DNA from: Psychrobium sp. MM17-31
Lineage (GTDB): Bacteria > Pseudomonadota > Gammaproteobacteria > Enterobacterales > Psychrobiaceae
Assembly: GCF_022347785.1 (NCBI RefSeq)
Contig: NZ_JAKRGA010000007.1
Location: 62,001 to 126,000 of the forward strand
Direction of reading: 5' to 3'
DNA length: 64,000 bases
Shown: piece after piece, positions 1 to 7,524 of the stretch
Layout of the letters: the number at the start of each line of letters is the position of its first letter
Numbering within the stretch: the stretch's first letter is position 1
Notes under the pieces: generated by a model
What the model was told of the DNA's origin: nothing
Seen by the model: only the letters and a program-made list of their open reading frames with translations
Databases searched by the model: none
Translations under genes and position numbers: made by a program

Positions 1-487
1 CGTGTTCACCTTTACGCTGTTGTACCACAGGCGCTAATAGCATTAATTTGCTGCCTTCTGGTAATGACAATACTTTGTCCACCATCTGGCTAATAGTTTG
101 GGCTGCTAACGGCAAATCATGAGTTGGACAACGTGGCTCACCAACGCGGGCAAAGAGTAGACGCAGGTAATCGTGAATTTCGGTAATGGTACCTACGGTA
201 GAACGCGGATTGTGAGATGTTGATTTTTGCTCGATTGAAATTGCAGGGCTTAGACCTTCGATGGCGTCGACATCGGGTTTTTCCATCAATGATAAAAACT
301 GACGAGCATAGGCTGACAGTGATTCAACGTAACGACGCTGACCTTCTGCATATAAGGTATCGAATGCTAATGATGATTTTCCTGATCCCGACAAACCCGT
401 AATCACGATGAGCTTGTCTCGTGGCATGGTGAGGCTAATGTCTTTTAGGTTGTGGGTGCGGGCACCGCGAACTTCAATTTGATCCAT
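1..487 (-). CDS. uvrA: UvrA, excinuclease ABC subunit A (N-terminal part, cut by window edge)
   Basis: Reading the reverse strand from the ATG at 487 gives about 162 residues beginning [17 protein letters not shown], with the Walker A loop GLSGSGKS at residues 31-38 and the family stretch [13 protein letters not shown]. UvrA is the DNA-damage-sensing ATPase of nucleotide excision repair and acts with UvrB and UvrC in the cytoplasm. Only the N-terminal ATP-binding portion is in the window; the rest lies to the left. In many gammaproteobacteria uvrA is next to ssb; here the YajR/ssb pair is about 18 kb away. Identification is firm. Confidence 0.97.
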   Translation of the reverse strand, partial: MDQIEVRGARTHNLKDISLTMPRDKLIVITGLSGSGKSSLAFDTLYAEGQRRYVESLSAYARQFLSLMEKPDVDAIEGLSPAISIEQKSTSHNPRSTVGTITEIHDYLRLLFARVGEPRCPTHDLPLAAQTISQMVDKVLSLPEGSKLMLLAPVVQQRKGEH

Positions 488-755
488 CTAACGCTTTTCT
501 CTACTGATTACCGAACACGCGATTATCGCATAATTTTTTTATACGTGCCGTGATTTATTCAATCAGTCTTGAAGTGTTCCACCACTTTAAATGGCGGTAA
601 CTATTGCGTAAATACGCGGTGAATACATCCTTGTACGCTCTATTTTTCTTCCCTGAAAAATAAGATTTACTCCGCAGCGACCGCCAATTTTATGAAAGTG
701 CCAATCGAAAGGAGTTTAAAAAATACACTTTTTTGTTGCATGATTTTTGATCTAG

Positions 756-793
756 TTGTACCCTTGGTTCATGGGGTACATTGATTGGTACAA
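756..793. promoter_or_regulatory. Inverted-repeat operator cluster before the GntR gene
   Basis: TTGTACC at 756-762 is the inverse complement of GGTACAA at 787-793. Nested inside, TGTACCC (757-763) pairs with GGGTACA (774-780). The cluster lies 40-80 bases before the GTG start of a small GntR regulator, where YtrA-type regulators often bind to repress their own operon. Autoregulation is inferred. The remaining 488-755 stretch between uvrA and this site shows no gene or clear repeat to me. Confidence 0.5.
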
Positions 794-834
794 GTTTAGA
801 TTGACTAATCGATGCCCGCAACAAGGAGAACACT

Positions 835-1206
835 GTGGAAATTATTATTAACGTCGACGATGAAACACCATTGTTCAGTCAGCTTGTGGAGCAAATCAAG
901 CAAGCAGTAATGACGGGGCATTTGGGGGCAGGCGATCCGCTGCCATCGATTCGACAACTGGCTAACGATTTAGCCATTAACAACAAAACTGTTGCTAAAG
1001 CCTATCGCTTGTTAGAGCGAGATAACGTCATTGAAACTAAGGGCTATCGCGGTACTTTCGTTCATCCCAATGCGGCACAAAACAGCCAAGTGGATATCAA
1101 CGAAGCGGTGACTGAAGTCTTGCAACAAGCATTAACCAATTTAAAAGCGTTGGGAGCGACGGATTCGGAAATCCGCATCGCTTTCTCTCGTTTAATGAAT
1201 CAATAA
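835..1206 (+). CDS. GntR-family regulator, YtrA/YhcF type
   Basis: A 123-residue cytoplasmic DNA-binding protein. Residues 5-75 form the GntR winged helix (PLFSQLVEQIKQAV, then DPLPSIRQLANDLAINNKTV and a wing at about 60-70). The C-terminus is a short helical tail rather than a large ligand domain, which fits the YtrA subfamily, whose members usually control an adjacent transporter or membrane-protein operon. The GTG start is supported by AAGGAG 7-8 bases upstream. It is followed after 10 bases by a membrane-protein gene, so the two are probably co-transcribed and self-regulated through the repeats at 756-793. The effector is unknown. Confidence 0.85.
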   Translation: MEIIINVDDETPLFSQLVEQIKQAVMTGHLGAGDPLPSIRQLANDLAINNKTVAKAYRLLERDNVIETKGYRGTFVHPNAAQNSQVDINEAVTEVLQQALTNLKALGATDSEIRIAFSRLMNQ

Positions 1207-1216
1207 GGAGTGTGTT

Positions 1217-2080
1217 ATGTCTGCTAATTTTTTACTGTACGCGGTATTTGCCAGTCAGATTTTTGTAATTTCTTATCTGTTGCCAACCAAGCTGCACAAT
1301 CGCGCTAAGAACATTATGGCGAAATATCCAGTCGATGAGTACGCCAAGTTATATCCCATTAGTGTTGAAGAGATTAAGCGCAAGATCTGTAATCTCGTAT
1401 TATTTGGCCAAATCGTGTTAGGTATTGGCGTGGGGATAATTGTTCACGGATTATATTCGCAAAGCGCTGAAATGCTGGGTTGGGATAGTCAGTCGGTAAT
1501 TATGATTTATTACATTCTGCAAATAGCGCCATTAGTGATGCTGGCTATGTTTAGTGAACGTTATTTTAAGAAAATGCGTGCGTTAAATAGCGAAACCGTA
1601 CGTCGTGCGTCGTTATCTCCTCGTAAATTCGCTAATTATGCACCGATGTGGCTAATTGCTTGCGCAGCAGCTGTCTACCTGTTTTATATCGGCTTAGTAG
1701 CTTATGTCGCGCAAAATCCGTTTGACGGTTTTGCTGGTGGTTTGACTAATATTCTCGGAGTAACTGGCCTTAACGTATTTTTTGGATTTGTTGCTTATCG
1801 CGCCGTTTATGGCGTGAAAAAAGATCCCCATCAAACAGACGAAGATCGTTTTAAGCAAGCCAGCCGCGTCGTTAAGCTAATGCTGTTTGGCAGTATTGCA
1901 GCAACGGTGAATATTTCCATCCACTTTGTATTATCGGCGATGGATCTTCGTTATCTCAATGACGTGGTATCTAGCGTGTATTTCCAAGGTCTGATGTTGG
2001 TGGTGGTTTTGGCTGTACTTAATGATGATTCGAATTTTGAAGTTTATAAAAATCAAACGACTAATGAGGGAGTGATCTAA
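1217..2080 (+). CDS. Polytopic membrane protein of unknown function
   Basis: A 287-residue protein with about six or seven hydrophobic segments (roughly residues 5-22, 60-80, 95-112, 142-165, 175-195, 222-242 and 253-270) separated by short basic loops. I do not recognise a family. There is no ATPase signature, so it is not the ABC transporter often found behind YtrA-type regulators. AGGAG lies 7 bases before the ATG. It sits between the GntR gene and a 25-codon reading frame with which its stop codon overlaps (TAATG), which makes a three-gene unit likely. Inner-membrane location is inferred. Confidence 0.75.
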   Translation: MSANFLLYAVFASQIFVISYLLPTKLHNRAKNIMAKYPVDEYAKLYPISVEEIKRKICNLVLFGQIVLGIGVGIIVHGLYSQSAEMLGWDSQSVIMIYYILQIAPLVMLAMFSERYFKKMRALNSETVRRASLSPRKFANYAPMWLIACAAAVYLFYIGLVAYVAQNPFDGFAGGLTNILGVTGLNVFFGFVAYRAVYGVKKDPHQTDEDRFKQASRVVKLMLFGSIAATVNISIHFVLSAMDLRYLNDVVSSVYFQGLMLVVVLAVLNDDSNFEVYKNQTTNEGVI

Positions 2081-2157
2081 TGTTTATTATCGGATTATGC
2101 GTTGCTGTAGTAGCAATTACAGCATTGACTTGGGGATTGGCAATTAAGCTGTCTTAG
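2080..2157 (+). CDS. 25-residue membrane peptide coupled to the GntR operon
   Basis: An ATG at 2080 overlaps the stop of the previous gene as TAATG and opens 25 codons ending in TAG at 2157. The peptide starts MFIIGLCVAVV and ends WGLAIKLS. It is one uninterrupted hydrophobic helix with a lysine near the C-terminus. GGGAG lies 8 bases upstream, inside the previous gene. An intrinsic terminator follows 13 bases later, so the frame is the last item in the transcript. Translational coupling and a hydrophobic single-span composition argue that it is real. Role is unknown; a small partner of the preceding membrane protein is one possibility. Confidence 0.55.
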   Translation: MFIIGLCVAVVAITALTWGLAIKLS

Positions 2158-2170
2158 CGTGGTTATGAAG

Positions 2171-2201
2171 AAAAACGCCCGAATGTTGTTCGGGCGTTTT
2201 T
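2171..2201. terminator. Bidirectional intrinsic terminator
   Basis: A 9-bp perfect stem, ACGCCCGAA pairing with TTCGGGCGT around a five-base loop, is flanked by an A run on the left and a T run on the right. It can end both the GntR operon (forward) and the TonB-domain lipoprotein gene (reverse), whose stop is at 2206. Confidence 0.85.
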
Positions 2202-2205
2202 GATT

Positions 2206-2703
2206 TTATTTTCTAGCTATAAGCATGTCTTTTCGTTTACATATCGATGCCGCTCTTGGGTCTGCTGCTAGTTCTTTATTCGTTGTCGCATTGTTAAGTT
2301 TGTAGTCAATTTTTACTCTTGAAATGACCTGTTGTTTCTCGGTGTTCTGTGGCGTTGCTTGCCACTGCCATGTTTTTACTAAGCGAATGGCTGATTTATC
2401 GAAGACTTTAGCAGGGAAAGAGTCAACGATTTGGTAGCCTTCGGTTTTACCGTCTTGATTGATCGCTACATCTAGTACGACACAACCTGATTTGCCACTT
2501 TGTGCGGCGGTTAGTGGAAACTGAGGTCGCACACTTTGTTTTTCCAGCTTCCAATAGGAGTTACTTTTGGATGCGGAGTCTTCATTGTATTCAGGGGTAA
2601 TATCGAGGTAGTTGCTGTATTGCTGTAGCAGTGATTGTTGCGAGGTAGATGAACAGGCACTTGCGGTAAGTGCGGCTAATGCGATAACAATTGCTTTTTT
2701 CAT
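2206..2703 (-). CDS. TonB C-terminal-domain lipoprotein
   Basis: A 165-residue protein with a lipoprotein signal peptide (MKKAIVIALAALTASAC, lipobox ASAC, Cys17). Residues about 55-140 resemble the TonB C-terminal fold: PQFPLTAAQSGKSGCVVLDVAINQDGK, then a Ser-Ala-Ile-Arg-Leu helix and a QATPQN turn. It lacks the proline-rich linker and N-terminal membrane anchor of a true energy transducer, so it is better called an energy-transducer-like envelope lipoprotein. AAGGA precedes the ATG. It stands alone between a terminator and a repeat element. Its partner is unknown. Confidence 0.75.
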   Translation of the reverse strand: MKKAIVIALAALTASACSSTSQQSLLQQYSNYLDITPEYNEDSASKSNSYWKLEKQSVRPQFPLTAAQSGKSGCVVLDVAINQDGKTEGYQIVDSFPAKVFDKSAIRLVKTWQWQATPQNTEKQQVISRVKIDYKLNNATTNKELAADPRAASICKRKDMLIARK

Positions 2704-2741
2704 ATCAAAATCCTTCTTTAGAAAGTCTTATTCGGGGGGAT

Positions 2742-3008
2742 ATACCCAAGCTACTTCAAGATGCAGGTTTCAGAGCTTGGGTAGGGTGCGAGTACAAGGC
2801 ATGATTCACAATTAATGGTTATTCCCTGATTTTGAATCATAATGCAGTAATCGCTTTCTACCCAAGCTCCCGTAGGGCAAGGCGATAAGCGACCAATAGC
2901 GGCGTTATAAGCTACTTATTAGGAACAACCTAACCGCGTATCTTATGCCTTGCTCTTGGCACGCTTCTCGACTTGCTGAAGACTAGCATCTTGAGGTGGC
3001 TTGGGTAT
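2742..3008. repeat. 267-bp MITE-like element with 23-bp terminal inverted repeats
   Basis: The left end (2742-2764, starting ATACCCAAGCTACTTCAAG) and right end (2986-3008) are inverse complements with only two mismatches in 23 bases. TACCCAAGCT recurs inside at about 2858 and in inverse orientation at 2773-2782. A second inner pair, ATGATTCA/TGAATCAT, lies near 2803-2840. No reading frame of note is inside. It fills most of the 400-base gap between the lipoprotein gene and tnaA. It resembles a non-autonomous mobile or repetitive palindromic element; similar TACCCAAGC-ended repeats are, from memory, common in Vibrio and Shewanella relatives. Confidence 0.75.
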
Positions 3009-3103
3009 GACTATTAGCCCCAGTATATGAATAGAAACTGAATTCGATATTCTATGGCTATTAAAATCAACTGTTTAGCTATTTATTGCAGCTTTACTAG
3101 TGA

Positions 3104-4501
3104 TTAATTATTAACTTCCTTTAATCGCGCGGTGAAATGCCTCAATATTGGTGGTTCGTACTCGAAATCTAATCCTTTAATGTTGTGAGCATTGGCCTTG
3201 AGGTTAATAAAACAATCGGCGATGTATTTCATGTGATCGTTGGTATAAACACGGCGTGGAATGGTAAGGCGTAACAGCTCTAGCGGTGATTCTTTTTGGT
3301 GGCCTGTTTCTGGATCGCGTCCCAAAAGTAATGAACCGATTTCTACGCCGCGAATACCGCCTTCGATGTATAAGTGGTTGGCTAGGGCATGCGCGGGAAA
3401 TTGATGTGCTGGAATATGCGGTAGCATCTTTCCCGCATCGACAAATACCGCGTGGCCGCCAGTGGGGTATTGAATAGGAATCCCTGCTTCACGCAACAAC
3501 TCGCCTAAATAGGCCACTTGGCCGATGCGATATTCTAGATAGTCTTCATCGGCACATTCCCATAAGCCGACATTGAGCGCTTCCATGTCACGACCGTTAA
3601 GTCCGCCGTAAGTGATAAAACCTTCCATAGGTACACAGCTAATCTGCACATCGCGAAATAACGACAACAATGAATCGTCTTTAAAACAACACAAGCCCCC
3701 CATGTTAACCATGGGATCTTTTTTCGCTGACATGGTAAAGATATCGGCGCAGTCGAACATGCTGCGAATAATATCGCCTATGGCAATATCACGGCAGTTG
3801 TCTTCACGTTGTTTAATAAAATACGCATTTTCGGCGAACCTAGCAGAATCGATTACCATGGTAATGCCGTGTTTGTTGGCAATTTCTCGCACTGCGCGAA
3901 TGTTTTCTAAAGACACCGGTTGGCCGCCTGCTGAGTTACAGGTGATGGTGACGATAATGCCTACCACATTGTTGGCGCCATGATCGCTAATGGTCTTCTC
4001 AAGGGCGGTGAGATCGAAATTTCCCTTAAAATCATGCCACTTAGTCGTATCTAAGGCTTCAGGCGTTAACACATTAATTGCCTTGGCGCCTGCTAGTTCG
4101 ACGTGGGCAGCAGTGGTGTCGAAATGATAATTGGAGATAAAAACTGGGCTTTCTGCCCCTTTGTGTTTCACCATGTTAGGAAACAAAATTTGTTCGGCGC
4201 CGCGCCCTTGGTGAACGGGGATTACGTGTTGATAGCGAAATAGTGTTTGCACGCTTTTCTCTAATTTGACGAAACTTCGGCTACCTGCATAGGCCTCATC
4301 GCCCACCATTAAAGCCGCCCATTGATTGGCGCTCATGGCGCCAGTGCCAGAGTCGGTAAGCAAGTCGATATATACATCTTCACTTTTGAGTAAAAATGGG
4401 TTGTTGCCAGCCTCTGATAATGCCGCGATACGGTCGGCTTCGGTAGTCATCTTGATGGGCTCAACCATCTTGATGCGAAAAGGCTCTGGAATGCGTTTCA
4501 T
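3104..4501 (-). CDS. tnaA: Tryptophanase (tryptophan indole-lyase)
   Basis: PLP enzyme that splits L-tryptophan to indole, pyruvate and ammonia. The protein aligns end to end with E. coli TnaA: PEPFRIK start, [58 protein letters not shown], the PLP-lysine motif SAKK at about 258-261, and RHFTARL at the C-terminus. The aspartate of HFDTT, the sequence VEIGS and the histidine of RHFTA distinguish tryptophanase from tyrosine phenol-lyase, which has T, a Met-Glu-Arg-Gly sequence and F at those places. I place the start at 4501, because AAGAGAAC lies 6-8 bases upstream and the upstream ATG at 4519 has none. This gives 465 residues. No tnaB permease follows. Confidence 0.97.
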   Translation of the reverse strand: MKRIPEPFRIKMVEPIKMTTEADRIAALSEAGNNPFLLKSEDVYIDLLTDSGTGAMSANQWAALMVGDEAYAGSRSFVKLEKSVQTLFRYQHVIPVHQGRGAEQILFPNMVKHKGAESPVFISNYHFDTTAAHVELAGAKAINVLTPEALDTTKWHDFKGNFDLTALEKTISDHGANNVVGIIVTITCNSAGGQPVSLENIRAVREIANKHGITMVIDSARFAENAYFIKQREDNCRDIAIGDIIRSMFDCADIFTMSAKKDPMVNMGGLCCFKDDSLLSLFRDVQISCVPMEGFITYGGLNGRDMEALNVGLWECADEDYLEYRIGQVAYLGELLREAGIPIQYPTGGHAVFVDAGKMLPHIPAHQFPAHALANHLYIEGGIRGVEIGSLLLGRDPETGHQKESPLELLRLTIPRRVYTNDHMKYIADCFINLKANAHNIKGLDFEYEPPILRHFTARLKEVNN

Positions 4502-4573
4502 AAATTTGTTCTCTTGCATAATAGAGAGTCGAGAAGACTCGATTAAGGAAAATTATTGGATAACAAGAGGGAG

Positions 4574-4660
4574 TTAGTTAAATAGAAATAAGGAGTGCGC
4601 CAACCTAAAGTCTAGGTTGTACCATTTGCTGATTGAAAGGATAAAAATAAACTGAGTCAT
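4574..4660 (-). CDS. tnaC: TnaC-like leader peptide of the tryptophanase operon
   Basis: A 28-codon frame upstream of tnaA encodes a peptide containing SKWYNLDFRL at residues 11-20. E. coli TnaC has SKWFNIDNKI at the same place, with the Trp and Asp needed for tryptophan-induced ribosome stalling; here they are Trp13 and Asp17. The C-terminus ends LFLFN, without the terminal proline of E. coli. The stop is 72 bases before the tnaA start, shorter than in E. coli, and a small GAGTC/GACTC hairpin (about 4525-4540) lies between. A TTGACA about 35 bases before the ATG may be the -35 element. By analogy it controls tnaA by stalling-dependent antitermination. Confidence 0.82.
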   Translation of the reverse strand: MTQFIFILSISKWYNLDFRLAHSLFLFN

Positions 4661-4746
4661 GCAATGAGTATGCAAAGAATTTTCTTTGTTTGTCAATCAT
4701 CAACATTCGTTGTATCCAAAATCAGCATCGCTAGTTACCAGAATTT

Positions 4747-6096
4747 TTATTGCGCTTGTTGTGTCTGCATTCGCTTGAGAATGGCAATGTTTTTATCGAT
4801 ATTTAACGGATTGCTACTTAGCGGTTTTAGCTTTTGTAAATAAGCCAATGCTTTGTCATATTGCGCTTGATTCAGGGCAATTTGAGCGAGGCCTGCAAGG
4901 GCGGGTTTAATGGTTTGTTTAAATACTTGCGCGCGCTGATAGTAGAGTTCGGCGCGGCTGTATTGCTCAACTCCTTGATAATATTCCGCTAGTTTCAGCA
5001 ATACGCTAGCGCTATTGGGATCGAGTTTAAGAGCGCGCTGATAATGTTTTACGGCGCGCTTGATATCACTGTGATGAGACACAGAACCAAGGGCGGCGTA
5101 GTATTGGCTTTGTTGTGGTTTGGGTAATTTGTTAACACCCTTTATACCACTGAGTACACGGTTTGCTTGCTTAAGTTCATCTTCGTTAATTAGCCAATTG
5201 ACGGCGCTGTATATTTGATTGAATTGTGAAGCGCCCTGGTTACCAATATTAATTAGCAGATCGGCGGCGCGTGGTTTGCTGCCAGATGTCAGGTGAAGCT
5301 GTGCCGTGCTTAATAAATTACTCGCGCTTTTTTCACCGAGTCGCAGTGCCATTTCCATGCTGGTTAAGGCTTTTTCCGATTGCTCAAGGGCGAGGTTTAT
5401 TTGCGCTCGTTGCAGCCAGAGATCTTTGTTTTTCGGTTCACGGGAGAGTAGTTCATCAACCATGTTAAGTGCTGCCTGATTATTTCCTGCTTGTTGCAGT
5501 GCAAAAAGTAAACCGTGGCGCCACTGTGCATTGTGTGGCTCTAGCAGTAGTGCTTGCTGATAACCAGCAATGGCTGACCATGGTTCGTTTTGGTTTAGAT
5601 TGATATAGGCTAGTTGTCCAAAAAACTGTGGATCTTGCACGCCTAACTCAATGGCTTTGATCAAATGTGTTTGTGCTTGCTTGATGCGTTTTTGCCCAAG
5701 GTACAGTGCGGCGAGTGTCTTGTGGACGCGAACAATTTCTGGTGCTTTTTTAGCTACAGCTAACAAGGCTTGTTCGGCGAGCTGTGATTTTTTAGCTGCA
5801 AGATAAATTTGTCCTTCGATCAGCAATAGGCCAGTACTTTTTTGTGGATTGGTATTTGCTGTTAACACGTCAATTGCCGCTAAATAATCTTTATTGTCTA
5901 ACAGCGGCTTTAACTTGAGGGATAACTCATATTCGTCGGGGGCCAATTTGGTGTTTGGCTCGCCTGTATCGATGTTTGATAACTCAAAATGAAATCTTGG
6001 TGTTGGCAACTCAACATTGATGGCATGGGATTGCTGTGCAACACAGCCAAAGGCAATGATGGTAAATAGGTAACAAGCTGAGATAAAAAGTTTCAT
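4747..6096 (-). CDS. TPR-repeat protein of the TonB2 operon
   Basis: A 449-residue exported protein with a signal peptide (about residues 1-25, ending SHA) followed by about ten tetratricopeptide repeats, for example the stretches around QPSIAGYQQALLLEPHN-like positions 175-195 and HYQRALKLDPNSASVLLKLA near 345-365. Tetratricopeptide proteins of this kind close the DUF3450-TtpC-ExbB-ExbD-TonB operons of Vibrio and Shewanella and probably scaffold the periplasmic part of the transducer. Its start codon abuts the tonB stop (shared base 6096), so it is translated as part of the same message. Exact role is not known to me. Confidence 0.85.
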   Translation of the reverse strand: MKLFISACYLFTIIAFGCVAQQSHAINVELPTPRFHFELSNIDTGEPNTKLAPDEYELSLKLKPLLDNKDYLAAIDVLTANTNPQKSTGLLLIEGQIYLAAKKSQLAEQALLAVAKKAPEIVRVHKTLAALYLGQKRIKQAQTHLIKAIELGVQDPQFFGQLAYINLNQNEPWSAIAGYQQALLLEPHNAQWRHGLLFALQQAGNNQAALNMVDELLSREPKNKDLWLQRAQINLALEQSEKALTSMEMALRLGEKSASNLLSTAQLHLTSGSKPRAADLLINIGNQGASQFNQIYSAVNWLINEDELKQANRVLSGIKGVNKLPKPQQSQYYAALGSVSHHSDIKRAVKHYQRALKLDPNSASVLLKLAEYYQGVEQYSRAELYYQRAQVFKQTIKPALAGLAQIALNQAQYDKALAYLQKLKPLSSNPLNIDKNIAILKRMQTQQAQ

Positions 6097-6728
6097 TATT
6101 TACTAAATTCCACTGGCCATATGAAGCGCGCAGCCACGCTTTGGCCATTCTTTTGAGGAGGCGAAAAACGCGAGCGTTTAACGAGCGTCGTTATCGCGTT
6201 TTTTAAGGCATTGTGATGTTGGCCGCTCGCGCCAATAAGCTTAATTTTTCCCGTTTCATTGATATAGACATCGAGTTTAACGGTTGTGCGAGTGATCCCT
6301 TGGCGCAGTAACTGGGCTGGATATTGTGTTTTGATGCGCGTGAGTAAACGCGGAATGCTGTCTAATTGATCGAGGCCAAAACCTTGCCAATCTATGGTTA
6401 GGGCATTACTAAAATCCACCGCCATATTCATCTTAATTGGCGGCTGCTTTAAAGTCAGTTTCGGTTTTTCAATGGTTAGCGGTGCAACTTCTATCGCTGC
6501 GCCATCGCCTTCGAGACTCAGCGTTAAGCGGGTATCTTGCACTTCCTGCTGCTGTGCTGGTGGCGGTGGCGGAGGTGGCGGTAAAGTTGCCACTTCAATT
6601 TTTCGGACATCTACTTGCGGTTCGACTCGTTTAGCGAACCACTGGTTGAGAAAAAGCAGTGCTAATGCCAGCGCCATAGTGCCAGCGGTGAGAATTAAAG
6701 TAACGAAGTGATGGCGCTTAATTTTCAT
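6096..6728 (-). CDS. tonB2: TonB2-type energy transducer
   Basis: A 210-residue protein with one N-terminal membrane anchor (about residues 8-28), an eight-proline run (residues 50-57) followed by AQQQEV, and a TonB C-terminal domain (about 125-208) with TVKLDVYINETGKIKLIGASG. TonB spans the periplasm and passes proton-motive-force energy from ExbB/ExbD to outer-membrane receptors. The proline-rich spacer is short, as expected for the TonB2 class, compared with about 240 residues for E. coli TonB. It lies between exbD and the tetratricopeptide gene. It could energise the receptors encoded at 31971 and 52094, but that pairing is an inference. Confidence 0.92.
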   Translation of the reverse strand: MKIKRHHFVTLILTAGTMALALALLFLNQWFAKRVEPQVDVRKIEVATLPPPPPPPPAQQQEVQDTRLTLSLEGDGAAIEVAPLTIEKPKLTLKQPPIKMNMAVDFSNALTIDWQGFGLDQLDSIPRLLTRIKTQYPAQLLRQGITRTTVKLDVYINETGKIKLIGASGQHHNALKNAITTLVKRSRFSPPQKNGQSVAARFIWPVEFSK

Positions 6729-6749
6729 AACGTACTATTTCATCACGTA

Positions 6750-7151
6750 CTAGCGCAATGTCGCCAAATTGACACTAGCCGCGCCGGCGAGTTTAGCTTC
6801 ATCAATTACTTGTACTAACAACTCTGTTGTGACTAACTTGTCAGCCTGAATGACCACAGGGCGCGAGCGCTCACCAATCAAGCCCTTTACGGTGTTTCGC
6901 ACGCCAGCAACACCAACGTTATTGCCATCATACATCACATCACCGCCATTGGTGATGGCTAGCATAATGACATTGCGTTCGAGTTTTTGCGTCGATAGCG
7001 CTTGCGGTTTATCGACTTCAACCCCAGTTTCTTTGACAAAAACCGTTGTGACAATGAAGAAAATAAGCAAAATGAACACGACATCGAGCAAAGGCGACAA
7101 GTCGATGCCTTGTTGCTGCTGCTCAAGGCGTTGTTGCAAGCTAGCCCGCAT
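6750..7151 (-). CDS. exbD: ExbD-family biopolymer transport protein
   Basis: A 133-residue protein with the ExbD/TolR hallmark: a short basic N-terminus, then one membrane helix beginning DLSPLLDVVFILLIFFIV, whose aspartate (residue 23) is the conserved proton-path residue. The remainder is the periplasmic domain. The start overlaps the exbB stop by 11 bases, indicating translational coupling. It works with ExbB and TtpC to harvest proton-motive force for TonB. Confidence 0.93.
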   Translation of the reverse strand: MRASLQQRLEQQQQGIDLSPLLDVVFILLIFFIVTTVFVKETGVEVDKPQALSTQKLERNVIMLAITNGGDVMYDGNNVGVAGVRNTVKGLIGERSRPVVIQADKLVTTELLVQVIDEAKLAGAASVNLATLR

Positions 7152-7524
7152 GGCTTAGCTCCTCAAGCGTTTGCAGTTTTTTGTAGTAACTTAGTAGCAG
7201 CCAAGCCGGTACTGCCATCACTAAACCGAGTTGGGTAGTCCATAACGCGCTGGCGATGCCTTGAGTTAGGACACTACTTTCATTTAATCCTTCGCCAACC
7301 GACATTGCGGTAAAGGCATCTAATAACCCCATGATGGTACCGAGTAAACCTAGCAATGGCAGTGCGCCGACAGCAATGGCAATGGTTTCACTCCACGTTT
7401 GATGAGAGTTTTCATAAAGGCCTGATTTGGCACGGACAATAAAGAAAATAATCTGGTAATAAACGAAGAATCCAAGGCCGAGAATTGCCCACACAATCGC
7501 ACTGTCAAAGGTTTGAATAGTCAT
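7141..7524 (-). CDS. exbB: ExbB-like proton channel subunit (short form)
   Basis: A 127-residue MotA/TolQ/ExbB-family protein with three hydrophobic segments (about residues 8-30, 50-70 and 93-113). The conserved core LPLLGLLGTIMGLLDAF (55-71) and the ALWTTQLGLVMAVPAW helix are intact. TonB2-operon ExbB proteins I remember are about 170 residues, so this one is shorter at the N-terminus, but the start is adjacent to the upstream stop and nothing in frame suggests truncation by mutation. It forms the inner-membrane motor with ExbD and the larger TtpC protein. Confidence 0.88.
   Translation of the reverse strand: MTIQTFDSAIVWAILGLGFFVYYQIIFFIVRAKSGLYENSHQTWSETIAIAVGALPLLGLLGTIMGLLDAFTAMSVGEGLNESSVLTQGIASALWTTQLGLVMAVPAWLLLSYYKKLQTLEELSHAG

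Noticed and set aside
3104-4501. Tyrosine phenol-lyase instead of tryptophanase
   Set aside because: The protein has D in HFDTT, VEIGS and RHFTA where tyrosine phenol-lyase has T, an Arg-containing motif and F. A TnaC-like leader also precedes it.
6394-6711. Glycine-run protein antisense to tonB
   Set aside because: It is the reverse reading of the TonB proline codons and has no independent start signals.
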